A stretch of 64,000 bases of DNA from Hysterium pulicare CBS 123377 (taxonomy: Eukaryota; Ascomycota; Dothideomycetes; Hysteriales; Hysteriaceae). Position 1 is the first letter of the stretch; the number at the start of each line of letters is the position of its first letter. A model generated the notes under the pieces. The model was not told the DNA's origin, did not search any database, and saw only the letters and a list, made by a program, of their open reading frames with translations. Location of the stretch: the NCBI GenBank assembly GCA_000467715.1, contig AJFK01000033.1, positions 62,001 to 126,000 on the forward strand, given 5' to 3'. Below are positions 11,558-22,422 of the stretch, in pieces. A program made the position numbers and the translations under genes.

Positions 11558-13029
11558 TCACATTTGCTGCCCGAATATCCCGGCCTGCTGTTCCCTCATG
11601 TTAGCCTCATTCTCGGCGGCCTGCCTGAGCTCCTCCTCGGTCGGCATATTGACGATCATAAGGTACAACACATTCTACATATTTCTGTCAGTACGGCTCC
11701 TGGTATCTTTCATAATTCCAAAGGTAGACTCACCTCACTAAGTATCCTCTTCAAGCCCCTCTTACTCCCCTTTCCCAAGCCCACCGTATTATGCTTGTTC
11801 CTTTTCTCTTTCCTACCCTTCAGCCTATCCCCAACACCATCATACCCCCTCTGCTCTCTCCTCGAGTCCCTCCTAGCACTCTTATGCTCTGCCAACTTCC
11901 CGCCACTCACCAAATTCAATAACCCCCCTTGGTGCACTGGATGGTTGGGATCGGAAAACCTATTCGCAAACTCCGGCTTCGGTCCCACATTCAATTTCGA
12001 CTCGGGATTATTCGACGCGAACCGCGCACGAGCTTTCTTATCACCATAATCTTGCATAAAAGCGCCTGCACGCTTGAAGGCGTTGGCCTTTTGCTCGTCG
12101 GTTGCTGATTCGAGGGTTGGGAAGACGAGGGGTGCGGATTGGGGAAGTTGCGCTTCACCATGTGTTCCACCGGACGCAGAGTGGAACTTGTCGGTCCATT
12201 TCTTTGAATCGCCTTCGCGCTTTGAGATTGCGGATGTGGTGGTCGCGCTCAAATCGAAGATTTGTCCATCTGTGGGGTTCTTGGGATCATATGACATGAG
12301 TAAAGCATAGAGCCCACGCGGTTTAAACAACTCCTCATTCATACGATCGATGAATTTATTGACTTGACTCGTTTGATGTAGTCGTCGACCAGCTTCGATA
12401 CTTGTATGCACGATAGCAGCGGAGATGTGAACAACAACGCTAGGAGTCATGGAGACCGTGTAGGCTAGCACGCTGGCGGCGATTGCTAAGTTCGCAGCAT
12501 TGAAACATCCACTACCCTTTATCGATGTAGTGAAGCTATCGAGAAAATCGAGAAACATAGGTTGATCGATGCCACAGTCTGCGAGGACAGGTGCATAGGC
12601 GCGCACAAAACCGCGCTGCTTGCTCTCGGGGCGCTTTTGCGGGATAATGACCGGATAGGGAAGTTTGGCGGACGCGGAGGATGGCGTGTAAGCGGGTGGA
12701 GGATGTCGCTGTAAGAAAGTTTGGACGAGCTCCTCGGTGCTGTGTATTTCATTCGTCCGCGGTTTCTCGAGCTCGTTTTGCGTTTCGTCGCGGATCCAGT
12801 CGCCTTCGTCGTCGCTGTAGTCGGAGTCGTCCGAACCGTCTGGATTTGGACTGCTAGATCGCTTCTGTGTGTCTGCGTATGAAGGAGGTGCTAGTTGGGC
12901 GGCAGAACTGTTGGCCTGAGTAGGTGCTTCTGGATCGTTCAAATTGACCTGCGATTTGCTTTTGTGGTGGGCATAGGCTTCTGAGCTGAGACCAATGAGT
13001 CCGGTGACGCCTTCGGTAATGAAACCCAT
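11558..13029 (-). CDS. Conserved fungal protein of unknown function, 470 aa
   Basis: Two exons, 11734-13029 and 11558-11674, joined across a 59-nt phase-0 intron; 470 aa. No signal peptide. The N-terminal third is acidic and low-complexity (SDDSDYSDDEGDW) with PPxY-like pieces (PPPAYTP, PPSYAD) that could recruit WW-domain ubiquitin ligases. The middle (about residues 155-245) is well structured, with a hydrophobic helix pair around NLAIAASVLAYTVSMTP and VVVHISAAIVHTSIEAGR; it looks membrane-associated or buried. The C-terminal part is very basic (RRDSRREQRGYDG, KGRKEKRNK). The style fits a family widespread in ascomycetes, but I cannot assign a role. The second exon was found by the splice sites and ends TEEELRQAAENEANMREQQ-like, probably helical. 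Confidence 0.8.
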
Positions 13030-14799
13030 TATGGCTGGTGTTGGTTTTCGAAGATGGCAGAATCAATACATAAGTTTGATTGCTAAAGAAAAAGCGAAGT
13101 TAAATTGGAGTTGAAAAACTGGTGAATGGATACCCAGGTAAGTTCGTCGTCAAAGGGCGTGTATATATATATTGATAGTCCTATTTCAAGTACTACGCAC
13201 AGCCTCAGCCCGCAATGCTTTCTTTTTGTTTATCATTCATGGCAGCCAACGAGATGTATCGTGAGTGGAGGGCTTGCACGGCCCGCTCCTGATGCCCTTG
13301 TAGGTTAGCATGGTGGAAAGATGTTTAACTGTAAAAGGATAGTTCCAGATTTAGGGTTTGCAGATCTGGGAGATCTCCATGCTGAAGGCCACTCAGACAG
13401 CCTTATGGGGATACTTCCAACTCACACTACTGATGCCGTTTCTAACGTGTTGGTTTTCAAGGGAGATCAAATCGATGACGCAGTTATTCACGTGACATTA
13501 CCTCCCTCTAAGTCTACTACACAGAAGACCAGGACAAATACATGAGCATGAACCCTAGGTAGTAGACAATTTTCTATCTCTTCCTCGCTGGTGACTACAG
13601 AGTCCGGCTGGCCTTTCTTTACTGCAAATTTTTCGAACGAATAGCCCACATCAAAACCTAGAGGCGGAGGGATCTTTATCTACACATACGAATATCTACA
13701 TGATACATCTTCAGAAGCAGTGGATAGTTTGGATAATGAGATGGACCTAATTTACAATGAGTCTCTAGGCGTAGGCACTGAAGAGAAGAGGATTAGTTTT
13801 GCGGATACTGAGTAGGATATTAGCAGATTTACTAATTCTGAAGAGGAGTGGGCGGATTCGAGGATGAGGAAGTGAATGAGTTTGGCCACCATGGTGCTGG
13901 AGATGGCGCCTCTTTGTTAATTGATACCGATGAGGAAGAGAGTGAGATTGGCTTGGAGGTGATGAGAAAGATACTGGAGCATGCTCACCGGGAGACTTGT
14001 CAGCGAAGCGATCCAAGAAGTGTGGTACTATGATCGATTGCCTTTGAAAACATTGCAAATGTGGCACATTAATAGCACCTTCCTTACCCTCGCAACAGTG
14101 CATCTACAGCTTGTTCCATCCAGTGGACAAAACCTTCCGCCCTCAAGACGAAGCAGTTCCCATAACAGCGGTTTCCCACCTCAGAGTCGGAATGCCCCAC
14201 ATCCTTTCATTCAGTTTGAAAGATTATCTTCGCACTTCGACCCTGCTTCTCATACATGGGAGTGTCACATGCGGCCCACCCAGGATTCCCCAGACTCAAT
14301 CCCTGAGAACTAGATTAAACGCATGCACCATACCCCTGTTCCTCGCTAATTTGCCCCGGATAATGTAGCCCCTACCGTCAGGCCGTCAGTGCCGCAATAT
14401 GGGAAAACCGAGCTTGAATAGACTGCAAGCTAGATGGTATGCGGGGGTTTGGGATTTGGATAACCGGGGACACAGGGGAAGCTTATATGACGTCTCGGTT
14501 TTAAAGGTATGCATGGAATCGAATGACGGAGGAAATGTAAAATTTGTTATTGGAAGAGAAGACTCAGAAGACGATCTTGAACTAGAGCAAACGTACTGCA
14601 TTCTACATACGAACCAGCGAGTCACCAGTCTCAACAGTGTTGACAAGTTCAATCTCATTATACCCCATCCTTTGCATTATCAACCTGAAACTCGCCGCCC
14701 CGTTAACCTGTCATAAAGAGGGACACAAGGTATATAACACGCCAATCAAAACAAGAACAACTCGAATTCGGCTCAATACGACTGACGTACGCGTTTTTT
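13030..14799. other. Gene-poor region with acidic ORF scraps
   Basis: About 1.8 kb without a supported gene. Short plus-strand frames rich in Asp and Glu lie at 13321-13545 and 13848-14033, and a 105-codon frame at 14399-14716 (with IGREDSEDDLELEQ). They do not join through obvious introns and match no family I recognise. They could be remnants of a lost gene or simply chance. Confidence 0.35.
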
Positions 14800-15940
14800 C
14801 TACTGATAAGTGACAGGCATGTTTCCAGGAAGCTGAGTTAGCCATCCATCGATCTGTTCGTTGACGACCGATGGCTTGATGCACTTGATGGCATCTTGTG
14901 CGGATTGCGACTTGAGAGTGGGGCAGTTGACGTTACAGCGAGCATCCATAGCGCGCTGGAGAGCATCGCCTTTCCAGCCGAAGAGGTAGTCGCCGTGTTG
15001 ACCGTAGCCGGTTCTAAGAAAACATCAGTCATTAGACCCATTGCTGGAAGAGAGATGAAAGAGCAGGAGATGAACTTACGGATCACCCATAGAGTAAACA
15101 AAAGGTTGAGAGCCGTCCGTGGGCCATAAGCTCTTATCGTTAAATGAAGTGGTGTCCCACATAACCTCATACATAACTTGGGGGATCTTCACCGGATGAG
15201 TCGACGGGCAAGCGCCATTGGTTTCGAACGTTCCGCTTGGGTAGGCGACATGGCTCTTGTGATCTGGGCTATCGAGGTTTTTCCCATCCCAGCATGTTGG
15301 GAAGGTGATGGTTGTGCGAATACCTCCATCGCAAGCCTTGCTGGGCAAAGTAGCGGTGTCGTCGCCAGTGCAAGGAGCTCCTCCAAAGGGACTGAAGTTC
15401 TTGCCGAAGCAGCGATGACAGACTTCTCGCGGAGCACCGTCTGCTTTGCGGAGCGCTGGATCACCGACAAGCATACGGAAACCCTAAGATCAGTGTAAGG
15501 TTGTGTCTAAACGCTGTGTCAGATCGGCTTACTGGTTTGAAAGCTGTGACCGTGCTCTTGCCGTCGTATGGTGGAATGTAGTAGACTGTCAAGCCTCCAT
15601 TCTGCGTAAGATACTCATTCGCCATCTGGGGAACACGCTTATAGGTTCCATTCTTGGCTTTGAAGTATAGAGTAGCGGTCCAATAGTTAGAGAAGTCCTC
15701 GCTGAAGGTACAACTGGTGCAGGTAGACGTAGCAGCGGGATCGTGGCTGGCTGGATCCATGGAGGCGTTGAAAGAGTTCCCTCCAGCAATCTGGTGGAGA
15801 TGTGGGGATGGAGTTTGTCCTGGTGTGCCAATGGGGTCTAGACGCTCGACAGATAGCTGCGAGCATGCGAATCGAAGCATCTGCTGTGCAAAAGCATCTG
15901 GCGCGAAGAGCACCAGGGCGACGAGGGGCTTCCACTGCAT
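14800..15940 (-). CDS. Secreted DUF1996 domain protein
   Basis: Three exons, 15533-15940, 15080-15483 and 14800-15013; 341 aa. A signal peptide ([19 protein letters not shown]) is followed by the DUF1996 hallmarks: an early [15 protein letters not shown]-type segment, [18 protein letters not shown] with its conserved histidine pair, [15 protein letters not shown], and the later [19 protein letters not shown] and [10 protein letters not shown] motifs. The last exon ends the domain with [13 protein letters not shown] and a short Cys-containing tail. There is no WSC domain or GPI tail, so this is the minimal secreted form. DUF1996 proteins are common in plant- and wood-associated fungi and their biochemical role is not settled. 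It lies between the two S41 peptidases on the same strand, in a block of surface or secreted proteins. Confidence 0.9.
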
Positions 15941-18280
15941 CTTGATTGTTGAGCCGTCAGAAGAATTAGTGCATCAATGAAGAGGACTTTAAAAAGAAGG
16001 CGAAGCGAAACTGAAGACTCGTCGAAGAGCCAAGCGATGAGCCATGTTTATAAGTATCGCTGCAGAAACCCTATGGTAAACCCGTACAAGCCGACCTCGT
16101 GTTACCTGGTGGGTAGTTGCCGCCCGTTTGATTGACGGTTAATCTACAAATCCGGGGTTCAGGAATTTATGTGATTGGAAGAGAGCAGCACGGAACTTTG
16201 TTGTTTCCTTTCAGAACATTTTCCGGAAACCTGAAAGCTTGAAGGTTAATTTAACGTTCAAGCTTGAGAGACTATGTGATAGGGTGATAAGATACACGAT
16301 ATATTGAATGGTAGGTCACAAGAGCGACAAGGTATGTGAAAATGATATATTGAGCTTATCAAGCTGCTTTTATAACTGATAGTAAGAGAACTTGCACAAT
16401 GAGGCCTGTTCATGTTATCGTCATGTCAGTATGTTTTGTGCGCCAATGTCCATTTTCTGCCCACACTTTGTGATAAATTGCGGTGGAGGCCGGTGTGAGT
16501 GCACATGGTTTGGTCGTTGTAATTATCTAGCCGTTGGCATGTGGTGGTCTGGGGTAGAAACATGATTGACGATGTCGATCACTGAGCCAACAATGCGAGT
16601 GAAAAGATGGCCTCCGCCGCATCCTCGGAAAATAAGGAAAAAGTGATAGGCTGGGTGACTGCAGGAATAACCCCGAAACTTTGTCTGCAGCTTCATCAGG
16701 ATACAGCGGTATGCAGCTCATCGTGCGGCATGTCTAGGGTACTCCGTGATCATATGTCTACAGCTGGATCGTAGAAATTGGTGGAAGAGTTAGTATACGT
16801 GTGCACTATGGGTATTATCGGACCACAAGCTGACTGCAGACGCTGGGAATTGCTCCATGTTCTCCAACGCCGAGGACAAGATAAGCTTTCCAAGACATGC
16901 TTGGAAACAAGCCGCCCTGGGTTAGTACGTCAGCAGCATCGAGAGGAAAGTTGGCCGTGGTTCCAGTACGTGAGTGGCACTGGCCTGAATCGGAAAAGTT
17001 GTCCACCTGGTATGGGAGGCCTGTCTGTTATTGTCGCCTATATCTCTCACTCGTTGGTGTCTTCTTGTTGACCGATTTGAAGCCTTCTGCACCTTCATAT
17101 TTTGTGTCCGATGGGGTATTATGGATCCCGCTTTTGGGGGTATATGCGCTAACAGACTGGCTCGGAGGGTGACGTTTTACTGCTTTTTATGATGAAGCAA
17201 CGTCCGTCTACTCTAGATCAGTAAGCTCTGCCATCTTATGCTTCCTCTGTGAATGTGTGCCGGACCTTATGTAATGATCATATAACGAGGGCGGCCGCGA
17301 AAAATAGAATGACTATTGGCGATATTCCCGATTTCCGTAGTGCCGGTGGTGCACAACGTTTGGACTTGTTTGGTAGGGTAAGAGTGCTCATCGTGGGATG
17401 GAAGGATGCAAACAGGGAGGTGCCGATATTGCGTTGAGGATCGTGGCGGGCGATGCAGGAATCAGGAGAGCAGAAAATAAAGCGCTTCACATCGCAGGAA
17501 GCCGCTCTCCAGCAGAGCGTTAACTCCCAGATATCGATTTCGCGTCATGTCCCTCCAATACTTTGTATCATGTTTCTGCACCTGCGTGGAGTGTGTAAAT
17601 TGCGCCAGGCCGTGCTGCCGAGTAATATAGGCCACGCTTCCGGCAAGGATTTCGGCTCGGTAGAACAATTTCGAACCTGACGATTTCCAAAACCACGATC
17701 ATATAGAATCAACGAGAAACAGGGCGACCTCAAGGCGGAATTGGACGAGGGCTATCGGGAATCTGTCTCAACATGTCAGCATTCGCATACCGAAGACATT
17801 CTTGGGGATCTTACATGCAGTTTACTCCTATTTCTATTGAGCGTTACAGCTCCGCCTTGTTAAGACAGTATAGATGTGAGCTACATCATTCGCCTTGATA
17901 ATGGAGGTTATTGAAGGTGGGTTACGTGCTCGTGGTGGTAGGAGATGCGGAACGATGAATGGTGGATAAGAGAGAGGGTTGACATATGGAGCTCACTAGT
18001 CCGGATTTGGTATAGTTGTCGGTTTACCTGGACACAGTTCCGAAGACGGTTATCAGAACATCAGATTGCTGAGCCTCTTTGAAAAGATCATGTTTATTTA
18101 CTATGAAGGTTTTCACCGTAGTAGTTCTACGATGTGTCTTCTCTATATGGTTTTAATATAATGCTCCAAATGCCATATGCTAATGCTAGTCCCAATACCA
18201 ATGCTAAAAAGTCGACCCAACAGGGTATCTAAAAAAATATATACAAAAAATAACGAAGATAGAAACAGTTATATATACAT
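15941..18280. other. Long spacer upstream of the DUF1996 gene
   Basis: 2.3 kb with no gene I can support. It holds the DUF1996 promoter at its left end (a TATAAA reading toward the gene at 16047-16052 and a long palindrome at 16235-16265) and the 3' flank of S41 peptidase B at its right end. Frames of 60-97 codons are unremarkable. Confidence 0.45.
16235..16265. promoter_or_regulatory. 31-bp near-perfect palindrome upstream of the DUF1996 gene
   Basis: Two 15-bp arms (AAGCTTGAAGGTTAA and its complement) flank a single central T, with one mismatch at arm position 10. It lies about 295-325 bp before the DUF1996 start codon. Such dyads can be operators for a dimeric regulator. No known fungal regulator motif is matched with confidence. 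Confidence 0.45.
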
Positions 18281-20601
18281 CTACAAGAACATCGTAACAA
18301 CCGCAGCGACCAAGACAACTGTCAAACTGGAGACTCCCAGGGAGGATGCGGCACCTTTGTTCCCACCACCTGTGTTACCGGGTTTCTGGTTCTGCTGAAG
18401 AGTGTTGTTGTTGAAGTTGGGCGAGTTTTCTTGGCTTGAGATCGCCGTATCATCACCAGTGGATCCGGGAACACAAGTCTGCTTTCCCCACTTAACGTCC
18501 GCAACTAATTTCCAAGTGTTCGTTACGTCGAAGACGCCCGAGGCGGGGTTAAAGATCCTACAGTCCGCAGCCTGTGGAATGAACTGAAGGGGAATTTCGG
18601 AGGAGTCGTTCTGGCGGAGATTGTCCTGCGCGTTGATTTGACCTAGAGGACCGTTGTCTGTTTGGCGCGCCCGCTTGAGGACTTGTTCCGGGTAGGCGAG
18701 GGTTCCGACAATGGTGTTGTTAACTCGTACAGCGGTGTCAACGCCCATAACAGCTGCCACACCCTCAATCGTGACCTGAGCTGCCGACTGAATGTTCTGG
18801 AAGTACAGGGTCTGCGAGCCTCGGGTTCCGCCAATGGCTTGCATAGGAGCGTTAATGGGACGACCACCGATAGCGACTGTGGATACCAGTGCTTGCTCGC
18901 GCATTAATTCGCCGAAAATGGTGCAGGTGGAAGCACAGTAGCCGTCAGAGAGGATAACGATGTTTTCGGCTTCGAAAGGCTGCTTTGGTACGTTTGTGTT
19001 GTTTCCGTAACCCGTCACGGAAAAGCCAGGGTAAGAAGTAGAATATGGGTTCGAAAACTGTCATCGTCAGCAAATTATGAGCATATCATCGGAGGATTGG
19101 AGCATACATTGTAGCGCTGGACAGAAGTGTAAGTATCGTTGTCAATTTTGTGTGGTCCATAATAATCCTTAAACGATGTAAATGGTTGATTGTCAATGTT
19201 CAGCGGGAACTTGTAAGTAAAGGACGAAAGAGAACTGAGGACTTCTTGGAGGCCGTCTGGATCCTCTTGTGCCAGTGTGGTATTGTCTGCAAAATCAGCG
19301 GCAGCAGCGCCAATTATTTCGAAGGCTTCGTGAGCGCGCCATTTGCTTGCACCATAGGGTACAATAGTAGGGAAGAGTTGCTTGAAGGTGTCAAAGCCAA
19401 GGATGGTATTTCCACCGCCGTTTGCCCGCGTGTCAACAATCAATTTCTTCTTCTTTTGAGCCACAGCATCAGCCAAGAAGGTACGCACGACACTCTGAAA
19501 CTCGGTGACAGGGTCATCAGAACCGCTTGGTTCGAAGGATGGAATGGAGAGGACAGCCACATCGTCATATCCAGAGTCGGTGAGATAGTAACCGCCAACT
19601 GCAAGTCCTGACTGAAGTACAACAGGTTTTGGATAGCCGGTAGCACTCGGTACTGCTGTCGAGGATGCAGTTGCAGTTGCAGTTGCAGTGGCAGTTGCAT
19701 TCGCTGCGTTATTTGTCTCTGTTGCCGTTGGGCCTGTGCAGAATTGGGCGAAGAAAGCATCTCCGGAATCAACGTTCGTGAAATCTGACTCGGTTGCCGC
19801 AAAATTATTAACGTTGTGGGTGGAGCCGTTATTGAAAGTGAAATTCGTTGTAGGCCCGTCGTATAGCCCGGCGGAGAAGGTACCATTGCCTCCAGATCCT
19901 GATGCGATAGCCGCCTGATTGGGGAACATGACGTTGTATCTCGCATCGGCGTCCTGGTTCTGGGCTTCTGACAAGGAGAGTTCGGCAATGTATTCGGTCG
20001 CGTTTTGTCCATTGATGGTTTTGATAGATGATGCGTTGAAGTCTTCGCCGTCGTTGAGTTTTTCTAAATCCGCGAGAAGGTAGAGCTCTGGTAAGGCAAT
20101 ACCATCTTTAGATGCAGAAATTACAGGACTTTGTCTGGTGAAAGAGAAGATACCGAGAATGTCGCCGCTATAGATCAGATGGCCATCATAAGCGTGGATT
20201 AGCAAATCCCGGATAGCAAATTGAACCTGGTACTCGTTCGTGTACGTTCCATTCTGAATGCCCTGAGATATCGCGTCCAAGCCCCCCATAATATCAACTG
20301 GCTTTTCTGTGTAGTTTGCTGGCGGGTTCTCGAGGTATTGCAGAGTTGTTTGCCATTGCAGGTAATCCTTTAACTCTGAAATCTGTACCAGGTCTCCATC
20401 TTTGTCTAGGGGCACGGAATTCAGACAATCGTAGGCAACCTTTGCTGGCACGAAAGGTGGATCAGTGGGACCCAGATTAGCGAGAGACTCGCTGACAACA
20501 GCACATGGTTCGGGAGCGGAGGTCGCAGTCGCTCTTGTAACGAGTGTCGATTGAGCGCTTACGGCACCGGCGGTTGCTAGGAATAACGCGAGGGAGCGCA
20601 T
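18281..20601 (-). CDS. Secreted/GPI-type S41 family peptidase, paralogue B
   Basis: Two exons, 19108-20601 and 18281-19057, with a 50-nt phase-0 intron; 756 aa. I start at the ATG at 20601 because it opens a signal peptide (MRSLALFLATAGAVSAQ); the frame extends further upstream but without such a leader. Candidate catalytic residues are His141 (AYDGH) and Ser541 in SDGYCASTC; the core strand is KLIVDTRANGGG. A Thr/Ala repeat (about residues 330-345) replaces the lysine-rich stretch of paralogue A. The C-terminus has an Asn/Gly-rich spacer and a hydrophobic end (LTVVLVAAVVTMFL), typical of a GPI signal. Many N-glycosylation sequons are present. An extracellular or wall-bound serine peptidase is inferred. 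A TATATA element lies about 100 bp upstream. Confidence 0.9.
19664..19701. repeat. GTTGCA/GTGGCA hexamer-type microsatellite inside S41 peptidase B
   Basis: Short tandem run of GTTGCA and GTGGCA units encoding an Ala-Thr repeat in the linker between the N-terminal and catalytic parts. It is length-variable by nature and in frame. Confidence 0.6.
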
Positions 20602-22422
20602 TCTAAGGAAAGGAGCAGGTTGTACGAAAAAAAGAAAAGAATTGAATTCCTCCAAACGACTATCAGAGAGGCACCTTTTGTTGATTCCCAACTCGAAACG
20701 GCCAGTATATACTTAACGAGAAGGGATAACAAATACACAAAAGTGATGAGTGAATGTGAAGCCACTTAGTTGTTGTAGCTGAAGGTTCTTTATAATGGGG
20801 ACGCCTTGCTCACAGCTGGACATTTAGTGCCCTTCAGGCCCGCCATAATGGGGCTGAGATCGAGCGCATGGCTACTTAATCCCTATTCGAGGAAATGCGG
20901 CAGTCTAACAAAGATTAAGCCCAACTAGTTTTAGGTGGCAGTGAGCAAAACAGAACAAGCTTCCCGCGATCTTGGTGCAGGGCTGGCGGCTGGACCCCAG
21001 GAAAGAGAATCAACGTGCGCTGAGAAATAAGCATAAGAAAACATCACCAATTAGGGATGTTGAAAAGGAAGCCAGGGAAGATTATACAGCGATTCGGTGA
21101 TGATAACAGGATCAGAATTGATGCGATCAATCCGAGAAATCCCCTCTTGAGGCCAATCTTCTTGAGCAAGATCGGGTGGAAAAAGATCTCCATAGCTACA
21201 AAACTCCGATCTGTCATCGAAGAAGATGCAGAGAGAAGAGATTCTCAAAATAGACCGCGAAATGAGACGGATCCTCAGCTCGGTACCTGCATGTCTCCCA
21301 TTGACAATTAGCAGGGCCAATCGGAGAGAGGCTTCGGTAGAAGCGATGCAAGTCCATTGGCCGTGTAAATATCGCGCCGTCCGAGATGCAGGAGTCTCTT
21401 GAAGGGCGCTGGTGACTGATCCGCTGGCGGTGCAGGTGCAAGTGTGGTTGGGGGCTGAGTTGGACATTTTAAGCTCGTAATGGCACGGCTTAGGAGATAA
21501 TCCGAGCTCAGGGGAAGCTTCCACGCTATCCCCAAAGGAGATCCTTTCAAGAGTTGCTTCAAGTTGCACACCTCCGACCTTCACCCATCACCCGTCATGC
21601 ATCCCCCTCTCGATGGCTCCCACTTGTCCTCTAGTACTGTGGAAAAAGATGACACAACGTTTTGATCGAGACAGTAATCCAGCGGCCCAGCAACGGGCTC
21701 TTCGTAAAAGTCAGCCCGAAACCCAGTCTAATTTAGACCCAACAACGCCACAGACTCGCGCATGAAAATCTTACAAAGAGTTTCAAAATTTGGATGTGAT
21801 TATGCAAGTCAGCGTATTCCTCGTTGAGTTCACTGCTTATATGAAAGAACCGATGAATGAGAAGAATTGTAGAGAAATGATAGCGAATCTAAGCCCTCGA
21901 AAAAAAAGCTTACGCCAGCAAGAAGGCCGCATCATGATAATGCTGTTCATCGGCTCAACATCTTGTTGAAAGTCAAGAAACCTAAGATCTGTCTCATTGC
22001 CACGCTCCAATTCTGTCCGCAGCGTTTCGAATCTCAAAATGGCAACCCGATCCCACTTCAGCGACTCCGTAAATAAGTCCGAGACCGCCCCAGAGCTAGC
22101 AATGGTAGATCATGGCACCATCGCCGACTCATTTGAAGATCAACGTGATTATGTTGAGAAGGAACAATGCTACAACAACAGCATGAAGATCGGAGTCTTG
22201 GTTATCTAGTGGTCTGAACAGTACCTTACAATTCGACGCATCTGATCATTCGTATTCGCGGTATCAATCCTGGCTCATCCAACAAATTCATCATTGCATA
22301 CATTCAGTCAGCCCGCATTAAAAATTCCTATCCTCCAACAAGTCAATCAATCATGTGCCTCCTCCCACGCACCATTGTCTCTTTACCCTGTATAACTTTT
22401 CTAAGTAACTTAAGCTCTCGGT
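20602..22422. other. Spacer between S41 peptidase B and the P450
   Basis: 1.8 kb. The left part is the peptidase B promoter. A 177-codon minus-strand frame at 21051-21584 has no recognisable domain, no hydrophobic core pattern and no splice partner, so it is not called. The right part is the 3' flank of the P450. Confidence 0.4.

Noticed and set aside
19664-19701. CRISPR-like or minisatellite array in S41 peptidase B
   Set aside because: It is a short in-frame hexanucleotide run encoding Ala-Thr, typical of slippage in a linker.
21051-21584. 177-codon minus-strand ORF
   Set aside because: No domain, irregular composition, no neighbouring exon with matching splice sites, and it lies in spacer sequence.
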